Made by a program: the position numbers and the translations under genes
The notes under the pieces: generated by a model
What the model was told of the DNA's origin: nothing
Databases searched by the model: none
The model's input: only the letters and a program-made list of their open reading frames with translations
Shown: in pieces, positions 1-8,976 of the stretch
Numbering within the stretch: position 1 is the stretch's first letter
How the letters are laid out: each line of letters starts with the position of its first letter
From: Synechococcus sp. KORDI-100
GTDB lineage: Bacteria; Cyanobacteriota; Cyanobacteriia; PCC-6307; Cyanobiaceae
Direction of reading: 5' to 3'
Length of the DNA: 64,000 nt
Assembly (NCBI RefSeq): GCF_000737535.1
Contig: NZ_CP006269.1
Coordinates: 1,550,001-1,614,000, forward strand

Positions 1-28
1 CAGCTCATCTCTGCCCCTGGATCTGATC

Positions 29-367
29 ATGCTGGTTGAGCTGCGTCAGGCGGACAGCGATGTGTTGCTCCATCTCGTCGAGATGGATGATCCACCGCAG
101 CCGGGTCGCTGGTTCTCTCTGGATCAGACGTCCTATCTCGTTCTGCAGCGGCGGCATCGCTATCGGCTCCACAACGGTCGTTATGAAATCGGCTGCATCG
201 CGTTGATGGTGAAGCCGCAGCAGCGGCCCAAGGATGCTGTGGCCTGGCGACATGGATGGGTCATCGGTGATGCGGAGTGCCGTTTCAATGCCCGCAGTCC
301 TCTGCTGAGGTGTGCTGTCTGGCCTGAAGGCCCTTGCGATCGCTGTACCCATCGCGAACCGCGATGA
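29..367 (+). CDS. DUF6464 family protein
   Basis: A 112-residue protein that I recognise as the cyanobacterial DUF6464 family; no function is established. It carries a WFSLDQTSYLVLQRRHRYR core and ends in a cysteine pair followed by HREPR (CDRCTHREPR), which looks like a small metal- or redox-type motif. The reading frame is open from the window edge to this ATG, so the true start may lie a few codons upstream or outside the window. The stop codon overlaps the ATG of the next gene (ATGA), so the two are probably translationally coupled. Confidence 0.75.
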   Translation: MLVELRQADSDVLLHLVEMDDPPQPGRWFSLDQTSYLVLQRRHRYRLHNGRYEIGCIALMVKPQQRPKDAVAWRHGWVIGDAECRFNARSPLLRCAVWPEGPCDRCTHREPR

Positions 368-1020
368 CCTCGAAAGGCATCTGGTACGGCGGCACGGTGG
401 TATCCGGCCATGGGGTTGCTTCAGGACGATCGGACGACTCCCCCTATCCAGCTGGGACAATCGCCCTGCAGACCCCCCACTTCGCTTTGCGGGGCTTTGA
501 TCTGCATAATTGCTGGCCCGGAACGATCAATCTCAGTTTTGCTCCGCTCGAGGTGAGGCTGCACAGCGCTGATCATTGCTTTCCTGATCTTTTCTGGACA
601 GAACTTCATTCGCCTGAGACCTTTTCTTTCTGGCGGATCGAGATTTGTCTTGATGACGGGCCAGCCATTGACGGTTGGATCTATCGGCCCCATCCGGAAA
701 CCAAACAACGCCACTGGCAGCCAGATTCCATGCTGGAGTTGCTTGCACCTTCATTGCCAGGGGTTGTCACAGGTGGATCCTTATCGATCCGCGATCCTGC
801 GGATCGGATCCGGGTGATCAACACGGCGCGATTGAGAGCGCGACTGCTGGAGTTTCTGAAATTCCGTGTCCTTGCTTCACAAGGCCTGTTTTTCCAAAAC
901 ACCGAGGGCAACCATCGCCGTGAATGGTTGGGCGCTTGTTATCCAGAAGCCCTTGATCTTGGAGATCAGGACCTGGATCAGATCTGGTCACAGGCGAAAT
1001 CTCTGTACACTGAGGATTGA
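364..1020 (+). CDS. conserved protein resembling CTP-dependent riboflavin kinase (DUF120-like fold)
   Basis: A 218-residue protein with no function I can assign with certainty. I chose the ATG at 364 because it overlaps the upstream stop as ATGA; an earlier in-frame ATG at 334 would extend well into the preceding gene. The order of motifs is reminiscent of archaeal riboflavin kinase (DUF120/RibK): an N-terminal GTVVSGHGVASG, then WPGTINLSF near residues 55-65, a central W/F-rich strand, then a SMLELLAP segment and a closing strand with ADRIRVI. In RibK the GxVxSGxG and PGTLN elements form a cradle-loop barrel that binds CTP and riboflavin. The family link is inference from motif order only. 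About 60 residues follow the barrel-like part. Unrelated sugar- or nucleotide-binding barrels are an alternative. Confidence 0.6.
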   Translation: MTSKGIWYGGTVVSGHGVASGRSDDSPYPAGTIALQTPHFALRGFDLHNCWPGTINLSFAPLEVRLHSADHCFPDLFWTELHSPETFSFWRIEICLDDGPAIDGWIYRPHPETKQRHWQPDSMLELLAPSLPGVVTGGSLSIRDPADRIRVINTARLRARLLEFLKFRVLASQGLFFQNTEGNHRREWLGACYPEALDLGDQDLDQIWSQAKSLYTED

Positions 1021-1314
1021 GACATTTCCCGGTTGAAAGTAACAAATTGGTCGCATGATCAGGTTGGTTTCAAGCAGGGGCCATTAATGTCTTCCTGAAT
1101 GTATTAAATACAAAGATCAATGTGCAGTCTTTTATAGTTAATTTGCTCGAGATTTACTGCTTGTCTGCCATTCTCTATCAAGGATTTCGCTTGTCATGCC
1201 ATCTCCGGTTGGTGAGGATGTTTGTTCCGCACGTTCTCCCTGTCTGAATGATGGGATGGACGCCGATTCAATCCAGCCAATCGCATGCAGGATCCAACGG
1301 GGAGATCGATGGGA
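1021..1314. other. intergenic stretch, AT-richer, no gene seen
   Basis: About 290 bases between two convergent genes. The first 175 bases are distinctly AT-richer than the flanks (runs such as tgtattaaatacaaag). A start at 1196 opens a frame that only runs antisense into fmt and is not convincing. I see no tRNA, no clear hairpin followed by a T-run and no small protein I recognise. Confidence 0.4.
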
Positions 1315-2349
1315 TCAACCCAGTGTCATCCCTTCTGAGGCTTTGAGTTGTTGCAACAGGGTTGATCCTTCACTGCGTCCTTTGCCCTCCAGTTGTGCAG
1401 AACGGATGAGCAGTGGGCAGCCTTGCGTACTCACCACAAGGCCGAGATGCGCAGCACAACACAGCACGGTTCCCGACGGCTGGTCGCTTGTCGGGTCGCT
1501 GGTCGTTGGCCAACGCCCGATCAACGCCTGCGCTTCCTCTGACAGCTGATCGCGAAGCCGTTCAATCAGCGGTTCGGTGCTGAGCAACTTCAGCCGTTTT
1601 CCCTGCCAACAGGTGTAGGCATTCGGATAGAGCGCCATCACCTGTCGGTGAAGAGACAGGGCAGAACGCTTCCAGTCGATCATGAAATCCTCCTTGTTCA
1701 ACATGCGGGCGTAGCTCACTGTTCCGTTCTTCGCGTCCTGGGCTGTGACGCCAAGTCGCATGAGACGGTCCGTTTCCGTTCCCGGTCCTGCAGCTTCGAT
1801 GCGAGTCATCGCAGCAACCATCAGTTCTGCGGTGAGTTGGCTCAGTTTTTGGGCGAGCTGCTCGGCGTTATCCAGCAGTCCAATCGGCAGAGGCTGTTCA
1901 ATCAGAACCGGACCGGTGTCAAGACCTTCCTCCATGGCCATGATGCCGACGCCGGTTTCGGGATCTCCTTCCAGCAGGCTCCATTGAATCGGTCCTGCAC
2001 CTCGCCATCGCGGCAGCAGTGAACCATGGCCGTTCCAGCATCCCAGCGGCGGGAGGTCCAGCACGGTCTTTGGAAGGATCTGGCCAAAGGCCACCACCAC
2101 GGAAACATCTGCGTTCAGTTGCGCCAGTTGTTGCTGAACCTCAGTGTCCTTGCGAATCCGCTGAGGCGTGAACACAGCACAATCAAGATCCAGAGCTCTT
2201 GCTTTCACGGGTGATGGAATCAGCTGCTTCCCACGTCCACGGCGACGATCCGGCTGCGTCACCACGCCAACAATGGTGTGGCCTGCATTGATCAAGGCCT
2301 CCAGGGTCGGAACGGCGTAGTTCGGCGTGCCCCAGAACAGAATGTTCAT
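1315..2349 (-). CDS. fmt: methionyl-tRNA formyltransferase
   Basis: A 344-residue enzyme that transfers a formyl group from 10-formyl-THF to Met-tRNA(fMet) in the cytosol, preparing the initiator tRNA. The N-terminus MNILFWGTPNYAVPTLEAL and the segment HGSLLPRWRGAGPIQWSLL, which contains the catalytic region, are diagnostic; the C-terminal tRNA-binding domain is present (GKRLKLLSTEPL). Length is slightly above the usual 310-320. It is the last gene of a minus-strand run after tldD, tldE and a PhyH-like gene; the gap to the PhyH gene is about 25 bases. The start is an ATG. Confidence 0.96.
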   Translation of the reverse strand: MNILFWGTPNYAVPTLEALINAGHTIVGVVTQPDRRRGRGKQLIPSPVKARALDLDCAVFTPQRIRKDTEVQQQLAQLNADVSVVVAFGQILPKTVLDLPPLGCWNGHGSLLPRWRGAGPIQWSLLEGDPETGVGIMAMEEGLDTGPVLIEQPLPIGLLDNAEQLAQKLSQLTAELMVAAMTRIEAAGPGTETDRLMRLGVTAQDAKNGTVSYARMLNKEDFMIDWKRSALSLHRQVMALYPNAYTCWQGKRLKLLSTEPLIERLRDQLSEEAQALIGRWPTTSDPTSDQPSGTVLCCAAHLGLVVSTQGCPLLIRSAQLEGKGRSEGSTLLQQLKASEGMTLG

Positions 2350-2373
2350 TGCACAGGTTCCGCTTTCATTCGC

Positions 2374-3402
2374 TCAAGACTGTTTGAGAAGACCATGCCC
2401 CACCTGTTTCCAGGGCATCCGGATTGATCCGAAGCGCCGTCCGAACTCCATCGCCTTCAGGTAAAGGCTGCCGCTTCGTTCGCGACACCAGGGCCAACTC
2501 AGAATGTCCAGGCCGCCGAACGGTACGAATGGGTTGCGACGCAGGGAGGCATAAACCTCCACCCGAGTTGTCTGGATCCTGGTCGCGGATCGGCAGTGAA
2601 ATCCATGGGTATCGGCGATCACCAGTGTGTTGCCGGGAACAGCGAAGCGATGTGGGCAAGGCAGATTCATCGCGTTCAGATCCTTCATGGCGGCGCGGAA
2701 GGAGCCCCTCGCGTGGTAAGTGATCGCTGATTCTGCGGCTGTGAGGCTCTGGATTTTCTCCCAGGCCAGGCGTTGGCTGGTCAGGCGGTGGGACCCTGGA
2801 ACATAGGAGAGAGGCCCGGCTTCGTCCTGAACATCCTCGAGAAAGAGCCAGGCCTTGGCCGTGGAGTGAAACGTGTCGGAATGGACGCTGGCCTGTGGAT
2901 CCGGGTGCTTTCCTGTCCCTCCCGAGAAGATTGCCTGCAGTGAAAACACCGGTTCGGCGAGAGTTCCGGCGACGTATCGGATCAGATCCTTCAGGTCCCG
3001 TCGGCTGATCAGGTTGTGCAGGGCAGGTGACAGGCGCTTGAGTTCGACACCGTCGAGAAAAACGCGTCGGGTCGTGGTTGTGCCCTGCGTCATGTCATAA
3101 CGATCCCAGGGCTGGTTCAGGACTTCCTTCTGGAGTGATCTGAACTCAGCCTGCGGCAGAAAGTTTTCGATGCAGATGAAACCGTTCTGCTCGAACTGAT
3201 GGAGCAGGGACGCGGGGATGCGTCTGCTGATGCGCCGCCGCCGTCGTGCCGCCAGCCCTGCGGCGAGTTTCAGCCGCAAGACATGCAGCCCACGCTGGTT
3301 GAGCCAGCGATTGCCCAGAACTGGATTGTCTCGAAAGGATTTCGCACTAGTGAACACAGCCAGGGCCGCCAGCGGCAGTCCCAGCAGATCCCGTCCGGAC
3401 AT
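2374..3402 (-). CDS. phytanoyl-CoA dioxygenase (PhyH) family protein
   Basis: A 342-residue Fe(II)/2-oxoglutarate-dependent oxygenase of the PhyH family. The iron ligands are visible as HSD in ASVHSDTFHS and a distal His in ADTHGFHCRS, followed by an Arg-containing strand (TRVEVYASLRRNP) suited to 2-oxoglutarate. The middle segment GPLSYVPGSHRL is typical of the family. The N-terminal 60 residues are Arg-rich and precede the catalytic core. The substrate cannot be told from sequence; PhyH proteins hydroxylate lipids, small metabolites or halogenate. A TTG at 3405 could add one codon, but ATG at 3402 lies 4 bases after the tldE stop and is preferred. It is probably cotranscribed with tldD-tldE and fmt. 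Confidence 0.85.
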   Translation of the reverse strand: MSGRDLLGLPLAALAVFTSAKSFRDNPVLGNRWLNQRGLHVLRLKLAAGLAARRRRRISRRIPASLLHQFEQNGFICIENFLPQAEFRSLQKEVLNQPWDRYDMTQGTTTTRRVFLDGVELKRLSPALHNLISRRDLKDLIRYVAGTLAEPVFSLQAIFSGGTGKHPDPQASVHSDTFHSTAKAWLFLEDVQDEAGPLSYVPGSHRLTSQRLAWEKIQSLTAAESAITYHARGSFRAAMKDLNAMNLPCPHRFAVPGNTLVIADTHGFHCRSATRIQTTRVEVYASLRRNPFVPFGGLDILSWPWCRERSGSLYLKAMEFGRRFGSIRMPWKQVGHGLLKQS

Positions 3403-3406
3403 CAAT

Positions 3407-4789
3407 TCAGGCTTCGCCGGTGATGGATAGACCGTCGACCCAGACGTGGGGAGAGACGCCTCGGGTTGTGACCTCGGATTCAGGCTCGAGATGAATGATG
3501 TTGTTCAGCAACTGACGAATGTCACCGGCAACGGTGGCCGCTTCCACGGAGATGCGTTCACCACCCTTCACAAGCCAGCCATCGAAAGGAAGTGAAAATG
3601 ATCCCTGGCTGGCTTTGACGCCGGCATGGAGAGCACTGAGATCTTCAATCAGCACAAAGGGATTGGACTCACTGCGGTGATCCAAGGAGCGTCCGCTGTC
3701 GCAGCCATCTGAGGAACTCACAACGAACCAGTCAGGTCCAACGGAGACCTTGGCGCCGAGACCGGCATGGCCGGTCGGCTGGACACCGAACGCCCGTGCC
3801 GTGGCTTCTGAATGCAGAAAGCTTTTCAAAACGCCACCTTCAATCAGGCTGAGGCGTTGCGTCGGAGTTCCTTCGCCATCAAACGGAGCCGCCCCGATGT
3901 TCTCCGGGTGAAGACCGTCATCATGCAGAGAAAGAAACGGAACAGCGATGCGGCTGCCGAGATCGTCCCGTTGACTGAGGCTGACGCCGTCCAGGACGGC
4001 GCGAGCATTCAGCATGCTGCTGAAGGCACCGATCAACGACAGAAAGGCCTCGGGTGTGAAGCAGATCCGGTAGCTCCCGGTTTCGATCGGTTGGTAGGCG
4101 AGATGACTGACCGTGCGATCCGCCGCCTCTTGAATGCATCCCGAGATGTCCAGATCGTCGCTGCCGAGTGCCAGGCGAACCGCTCCGGAACTGCGCGGTT
4201 TGCGACCTGATTCCTCAGCTCTTGCGTACAGATACAGGCTGGCTTGCGTCCTCTCCATCTGACGCAGGGCACCGTCACTGTTGAGATACAGGCTTTGTGA
4301 GAGGGATTCCGCCAGGCCGTTGTAGGGAACGGTCTGAATGGCTGGATGGCGACCCAGAAGATCGGCCTCTGCCTGGCGCAGGGTATCGAGAAGCGGCAGG
4401 ATCCCCTGTCGCTCCTTCAGGGGACGGTCCAGTTCCGGCAACGGTGCTGTCGCCAGGGGCGAAAAGGCAGGGACGTCGTCCGGGTTGCCGAGGCGGCTGG
4501 CTTGATGAGCACCGAGGAGAGCCTGTTCAAGGCCTTCGGGGCTGAGATCTGTGGTGCTGGTGATTCCGATGAGTCCATCGGAGTTCCAGACGCGCACCGT
4601 GATGGAGCTGCGCTGAGCGGCCTTCAGCTGCTTGGCTTCACCGCGGTCGACCTGGACAGAGCAGTCATCGCTGCAGGCAGCCCCCAGATCCCACTGACGG
4701 ATTCCGGACTGACTGGCCAGGCGATGGAGCTGGTCCTGAAGGGCCCCCGCGTTCAAACGGTTGTCGGAGGACTGATCGGTGGAGGTCAT
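3407..4789 (-). CDS. tldE: TldD/PmbA family protein, TldE-like subunit
   Basis: A 460-residue homologue of TldE/PmbA. In the known TldD-TldE heterodimer this subunit lacks the zinc site but helps form the chamber in which unfolded peptides are cleaved; no HExxxH is present here, as expected. Family landmarks include FLHSEATARAFG, a GxGAKVS loop, LIEDLSALHAGVKASQGSFSLPF (partial) and a C-terminal TTRGVSPHVWVDGLSI. It follows tldD by 2 bases and precedes the PhyH gene by 4, indicating one transcription unit. The E. coli pair matures microcin B17 and degrades CcdA; the cyanobacterial substrate is unknown. Confidence 0.9.
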   Translation of the reverse strand: MTSTDQSSDNRLNAGALQDQLHRLASQSGIRQWDLGAACSDDCSVQVDRGEAKQLKAAQRSSITVRVWNSDGLIGITSTTDLSPEGLEQALLGAHQASRLGNPDDVPAFSPLATAPLPELDRPLKERQGILPLLDTLRQAEADLLGRHPAIQTVPYNGLAESLSQSLYLNSDGALRQMERTQASLYLYARAEESGRKPRSSGAVRLALGSDDLDISGCIQEAADRTVSHLAYQPIETGSYRICFTPEAFLSLIGAFSSMLNARAVLDGVSLSQRDDLGSRIAVPFLSLHDDGLHPENIGAAPFDGEGTPTQRLSLIEGGVLKSFLHSEATARAFGVQPTGHAGLGAKVSVGPDWFVVSSSDGCDSGRSLDHRSESNPFVLIEDLSALHAGVKASQGSFSLPFDGWLVKGGERISVEAATVAGDIRQLLNNIIHLEPESEVTTRGVSPHVWVDGLSITGEA

Positions 4790-4791
4790 GG

Positions 4792-6201
4792 TCAGCGGCC
4801 CCCCACCGTGATCGAATCAACCTTGATGTGGGGCTGACCGACGGTGACGAAAATGCTCCCACTCACGGAGCCGCAGAAACCTGCCGCCAGCTCGAGGTCG
4901 TTGGCACACATGGAAATGCGTGGCATGACCTCCTTGGCATCACCGATCAAGGTGGCCCCTTTGACAGGTTTGGTGAGGTTGCCGTTCTCAATCAGGTAGC
5001 CCTCTTCGACAGCGAAGTTGAACTGGCCTGTCGGGCCGACACTTCCGCCGCCCATCGCCTTGCAGTAAAGCCCACTATCCACCGACGCGATCAGTTCATC
5101 GGGTGAGTGCGGCCCGGCATCGATGAAGGTGTTGCGCATCCGACTGGCTGCCGCGAAGGCGTGGCTTTGGCGGCGGCCACTACCGGTGCGCCGGTGACCC
5201 GTGCGCAGTTCACCGGCTCGATCACTGATGAAGCGTTGCAGGATGCCGTCCTTGATCAGAACGGTCCGCTGGGGGGCCATCCCTTCATCGTCCATGGACA
5301 TGGAGCCGAAGGCACCGCCGCTCAGTCCTTCGTCGATTGCCGTGACGGCGGGATGGGCGATCTGAGTCCCGACGCTCTCGGCGAAGGGAGTCGTACCCCG
5401 TTCGATCTGCGTCGTTTCCAGAAGGTGCCCACAGGCTTCATGGAAGATGACGCCGCCGAATCGATTGGCCAGAACCGCCGGCATCTGCCCTGCATCCACA
5501 TACTCCGCTCGCAGCATCTTGCCGGCGCTTTCACACACTTCAGCAGCGCTCGACTCGCAATCCCAGTTCTTGAGATCGTCAGGTCTGTCCGTGCTGCCGT
5601 AGCGACGACCAACACTGGAACGGTGTTCACCATCGGCGGCAAGAACCGAGAGTCCGGTGGATTGATGGAGACGAATGTCGCGGGCGAAGGTGCCGTCAGA
5701 GGCTGCGACCAGAACCTCCTGCCAGTCGCGGGAGTAGCTGCCTCGACGCACCTGGAGATGTTGACCGAAGCGCTGGAGGTGGACCGTCCCCTGAAGGAGT
5801 CGGCCGCTGGCCATGGTCAGGTCCGGACAGCGGGCCAGCCAGTCCTGCTTCGTCGTGCCGTGATCGGTGAGATCGTTCAGACCCTGAAACGATGGAACCG
5901 CAGCCGGGGAACCTGCCACGAGACCAAGCATCGCCAGTGCCTGATCGAGGGAACGGGTCAGACCCTCGCGGCTGAGATCATTCGTGCTGACAAATCCATC
6001 ACGTCCATTCAGAAAGACGCGCAATCCGGCCCCTCGCGAGAAGGACGGATTCACACTTGTGATCGTGTCTTGTTCGGCGAGGAGACCGAGATGATCGGTT
6101 CTCTCCATAAAAACCTCAACCAGGTCAGCACCGGATGAAGTCCCGCGATGGAGAAGATCCTGGAGAAGATCCTTCCAGCCAGACGAAAACGAAGCAGTCA
6201 A
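4792..6201 (-). CDS. tldD: metalloprotease TldD
   Basis: A 469-residue zinc metalloprotease. The catalytic HEACGH motif (HExxxH) is at residues 254-259 in GGVIFHEACGHLLE, and further metal ligand cysteines are expected in the C-terminal half, where CANDLELAAGFCG is seen. It forms a heterodimer with the TldE encoded directly downstream (2-base gap). The first codon is TTG with AAGG a few bases upstream; there is no earlier ATG in frame. The gene upstream, acsF, ends 23 bases away, so read-through from acsF is possible. Substrates in cyanobacteria are not established; roles in peptide maturation or general peptide turnover are both plausible. Confidence 0.93.
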   Translation of the reverse strand: MTASFSSGWKDLLQDLLHRGTSSGADLVEVFMERTDHLGLLAEQDTITSVNPSFSRGAGLRVFLNGRDGFVSTNDLSREGLTRSLDQALAMLGLVAGSPAAVPSFQGLNDLTDHGTTKQDWLARCPDLTMASGRLLQGTVHLQRFGQHLQVRRGSYSRDWQEVLVAASDGTFARDIRLHQSTGLSVLAADGEHRSSVGRRYGSTDRPDDLKNWDCESSAAEVCESAGKMLRAEYVDAGQMPAVLANRFGGVIFHEACGHLLETTQIERGTTPFAESVGTQIAHPAVTAIDEGLSGGAFGSMSMDDEGMAPQRTVLIKDGILQRFISDRAGELRTGHRRTGSGRRQSHAFAAASRMRNTFIDAGPHSPDELIASVDSGLYCKAMGGGSVGPTGQFNFAVEEGYLIENGNLTKPVKGATLIGDAKEVMPRISMCANDLELAAGFCGSVSGSIFVTVGQPHIKVDSITVGGR

Positions 6202-6224
6202 GAAACCTTGGGGGAGTAATGAAT

Positions 6225-7304
6225 TCAGCGCACAGCTGGCTGGAAGCGCTCGCTCGGGATCGGGGCCATCAGGAACAGCTTCGCCATCAATGACACGTTT
6301 GCAAGCCAGTGGGGGAGCTTTTTGGCCAGCCGGAGAGGAGCGGGAGCATCGCTCGCGTCGGCTGCGCTGAGAGCGGCGTTATGGCTGACTAGACCTTCAA
6401 GTCGATCCCAGAACTTCTGATTTCGAACATCGAGGACAACAGGAAACACCCGTGCCGAGGTTTCGTTGGTCTTGTCGATCACCATGCGGTCGTAATCGCG
6501 GGCGTCAAGGCCGAGTGATTCATAAAACTCCTTCCTGGCGACATCCCGCACGTACATGGTTGCGAACACGGCCAGCAGGAAGAATCGACACCAGAGTTTG
6601 GCAATCGGCCCGCGCACGGTGTCTGGCTGAGCCTTCATCAGGGCATCAAAGAAATCCCCATGACGGTTTTCGTCTTGACACCAGTTTTCGAAGAAATTGA
6701 AAATTGGGAAGATCTTGCTATCGGGATTCTTTTCCAGGTGGCGATAAATGGCGATATAGCGCCAGTAGCCGATTTTTTCGGAGAGGTACGTGGCGTAAAA
6801 AATAAACTTTGGCTTGAAGAACGTGTACTTCTTGTTCGCTGTTAGGAAGCCGAGATCAAGCTGGACTCCGAAATCACTCATGGATTTGTTCAGAAATCCG
6901 GCATGACGGGCTTCATCCCGTGCCATGTGAGCAAAACATTCAGCGAGCAAGGGATTTTTCTGCTTGATGCGACGGCTGAGCTCCTTGTAAAGGAGAAAGC
7001 CTGAGAATTCAGACGTGCAGCTTTGCTCCAGAAACTCGATGAAGACCTTGCGGGTTTCCGGGTCGAGCTTGTCAGCGGCACCTTCAAATTCCTCGTTGCG
7101 GACAAAGTGATGCCGGTTGTAGTCCTTACGGAATTCTTCGCAGATCGCTTCGAGTTCTGCCTCGTTGGGTCGAAGATCCATGGAGGCCATCGCCTCGAAA
7201 TCCGTTGTGTAGAAACGGGGGGTGAGGATTGTGTCCTTGACCGGATCCTTGGTTGCAACTGCGTTGGCTTCGGCCTGCTGCGCAACGGCGGTGGGGGGGA
7301 CCAT
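6225..7304 (-). CDS. acsF: Mg-protoporphyrin IX monomethyl ester (oxidative) cyclase
   Basis: A 359-residue membrane-associated diiron enzyme (AcsF/ChlE/CycI) that forms the isocyclic E ring of chlorophyll using O2. Diiron ligands sit in the two ferritin-like repeats: [10 protein letters not shown] and [11 protein letters not shown] in the first half, QDENRHGDF later on. I chose the ATG giving [10 protein letters not shown] because it has GGAG eight bases upstream; an in-frame start nine codons earlier lacks this. The C-terminal hydrophobic segment [17 protein letters not shown] is typical. The presence of this aerobic enzyme fits an oxygenic phototroph. It starts 57 bases after the DUF2996 gene on the same strand. 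Confidence 0.96.
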   Translation of the reverse strand: MVPPTAVAQQAEANAVATKDPVKDTILTPRFYTTDFEAMASMDLRPNEAELEAICEEFRKDYNRHHFVRNEEFEGAADKLDPETRKVFIEFLEQSCTSEFSGFLLYKELSRRIKQKNPLLAECFAHMARDEARHAGFLNKSMSDFGVQLDLGFLTANKKYTFFKPKFIFYATYLSEKIGYWRYIAIYRHLEKNPDSKIFPIFNFFENWCQDENRHGDFFDALMKAQPDTVRGPIAKLWCRFFLLAVFATMYVRDVARKEFYESLGLDARDYDRMVIDKTNETSARVFPVVLDVRNQKFWDRLEGLVSHNAALSAADASDAPAPLRLAKKLPHWLANVSLMAKLFLMAPIPSERFQPAVR

Positions 7305-7361
7305 CAGCTCCGATCTCGCGGTGCAACCCAATGTAGAGGGGACTCGCCAGATCCTGGTGGA

Positions 7362-7808
7362 TCAGTTACCTCCGAGCCACTTCTGTCCATTGAGGCGTTG
7401 CATCAGGCGGGAGACCAGCAGCGCCAGGGACATGCGTTTCTCATCGATCAGGAAGGATTCCAGCAAGGTCGGCTCGCTGCCGGGGTCCGCGAGTGTGATG
7501 GTTTTGCTGCTGGTGATGTCACTGCTTCCAAAACACAGCCAGAAGCGTCGTCCTCCAGGCAGTTCACCGACCACCATCGGACAGGCCCCTCCGACGACCG
7601 GTCGCTCTCCGTCCACCAGCTCGAGCCTTTCTGGAACAAGGTCGTAACGCTTCAGCTGTGAAGAGATCTCGGGCAGAAATTCCTCAGCCATGAAGATCTC
7701 AAAGGGTTTGTCCTCAGGCTTCGGGGGCTTTGCCTTCGGCTTGGGTTTGGGCTTGGCCTCACCCTCTGGTTTCGCCTGCTTGGGGGCCTCGGCAGGGGTT
7801 TCGCTCAC
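7362..7808 (-). CDS. DUF2996 family protein
   Basis: A 148-residue protein of the cyanobacteria- and plastid-associated family DUF2996. The first 35 residues are a low-complexity Lys/Pro tract (KPKPKPKAKPPKPEDKP), followed by a compact domain with MVVGELPGGRRFWLCF and a conserved end SRLMQRLNGQKWLGGN. There is no signal peptide or membrane span. It lies between a small membrane protein gene and acsF on the same strand. Its position next to a chlorophyll gene suggests, but does not show, a role in photosynthesis. Confidence 0.85.
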   Translation of the reverse strand: MSETPAEAPKQAKPEGEAKPKPKPKAKPPKPEDKPFEIFMAEEFLPEISSQLKRYDLVPERLELVDGERPVVGGACPMVVGELPGGRRFWLCFGSSDITSSKTITLADPGSEPTLLESFLIDEKRMSLALLVSRLMQRLNGQKWLGGN

Positions 7809-7853
7809 CGTTCGATCCTCACTGCTGGAACTGTAAGCAGACCGGATGCTCGC

Positions 7854-8369
7854 TCACCAATCGCGATCCGGATCCTGGTCCCAGTCGTCCGTCTCCCGAT
7901 GGCTGTTCCGAGCCTCTTGCCCTGTGGAAGTGCCGCCTGAACGGGATTCCTGAGACCGGTCTTCTGCAGGGGATGTCTGCGGGCGTTGAATCACCCGATA
8001 GGGCACAGCCACGGTTGGTGCCGGATCGCGGACATCGCGTTCTGGCATCACCGGGGGTGGCGGTGCCACGGGTGCTGAAGCAGTGGGTTCAAAGATCACA
8101 GGATCGGGAGCTGCAGGTCGACCCATCGGCTGGTGGAGCGTGCGACGGAGCGGCGCGCGCCCTGGAATGAGAAGCAGAGCTGCCACTCCACTGAGGGATG
8201 CACCCGTCGCGGCGGCAATGGCGGTCCAGGCGCCGAGGGGCAACGGTGGCGATCGCCAGATCAGCACCTGAAGCTGAGTTGTGCCGCTCCGGTTCATGGC
8301 CGACAGCACAAGGACGGCAACAACCGGCAGCAGGCAGGGAAGCAGCAGAACCCGCCGGATCAGCGTCAT
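7854..8369 (-). CDS. small membrane protein with acidic, Pro-rich tail
   Basis: A 171-residue protein I cannot assign to a named family. It has two hydrophobic segments near residues 5-25 and 45-68 (VLLLPCLLPVVAVLVLSA; AWTAIAAATGASLSGVAALL), so both termini may be cytoplasmic or lumenal together, then about 100 polar residues that are Pro-rich and end in a strongly acidic DDWDQDPDRDW. The two-span layout resembles LapA-like (DUF1049) membrane proteins, but this is only topological. Its ATG overlaps the stop of ubiX (ATGA), so it is translationally coupled to ubiX. Confidence 0.65.
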   Translation of the reverse strand: MTLIRRVLLLPCLLPVVAVLVLSAMNRSGTTQLQVLIWRSPPLPLGAWTAIAAATGASLSGVAALLLIPGRAPLRRTLHQPMGRPAAPDPVIFEPTASAPVAPPPPVMPERDVRDPAPTVAVPYRVIQRPQTSPAEDRSQESRSGGTSTGQEARNSHRETDDWDQDPDRDW

Positions 8370-8974
8370 TGGCGTGGTCCTTTCCAGCGATCCAGTGGGG
8401 CAAGATCCTCATCGATCCCATCAAAGATGCGGATCACCAGAAAATCGACCATCTCAGCGAGGCTGGTGGGCCTTGTGTACCAGGCCGGAATCGGCGCAGC
8501 GATGCGGGCTCCTGCTTCAGCCAGTGCCGTGAGGTTGCGAAGATGAATGAGATTGAACGGCATCTCCCGAGGGACGATCAGCAGAGGGCGTGATTCCTTG
8601 AGATGAACATCGGCGCACCGTTCGATCAGATCAGAGGCCACCCCGGCACTGATGCGCCCCACTGTTCCCATGCTGCAGGGAAGAATCACCATCGCTTTTG
8701 AGCGGAAACTGCCGCTGGCGATAGCGGCGCTCTGGTCGTTCCATCGATGGCAGATCAGCTCGCCGGTTGAAACCTTGAGGTGCTCTCTCCAGAAGGCCTC
8801 CTGCCTCTGCGGCTCCACAGGAATCGACAGGCCCTGCTCTGCGCGGAACACCTCGTGGGCGCCGCGACTCAGCACGAGATGGATGGTGCGTTCACGCTGC
8901 AGCAACAACTGCAAGGCACGCTCAGCGAGAGGCTGAGCGGAGGCACCCGTCACCCCGAGGACGTAGGGCAGCAT
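8366..8974 (-). CDS. ubiX: flavin prenyltransferase UbiX
   Basis: A 202-residue UbiX/Pad1 enzyme that adds a dimethylallyl group to FMN to make prenyl-FMN, the cofactor of UbiD-type decarboxylases. The N-terminal GVTGASAQPLAERAL is the flavin-binding Rossmann loop, and VILPCSMGTVGRISAGVASDL (partial) and RPLLIVPREMPFN are the diagnostic C-terminal segments. In cyanobacteria the pathway served is plastoquinone head-group decarboxylation. It starts 2 bases after the upstream RNase R-like gene and overlaps the downstream membrane protein by four bases, so it sits mid-operon. Confidence 0.94.
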   Translation of the reverse strand: MLPYVLGVTGASAQPLAERALQLLLQRERTIHLVLSRGAHEVFRAEQGLSIPVEPQRQEAFWREHLKVSTGELICHRWNDQSAAIASGSFRSKAMVILPCSMGTVGRISAGVASDLIERCADVHLKESRPLLIVPREMPFNLIHLRNLTALAEAGARIAAPIPAWYTRPTSLAEMVDFLVIRIFDGIDEDLAPLDRWKGPRQ

Positions 8975-8976
8975 CG

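Noticed and set aside
5107-6138. A 343-codon plus-strand open frame
   Set aside because: Antisense to tldD, which carries HEACGH. No recognisable domain in the antisense product.
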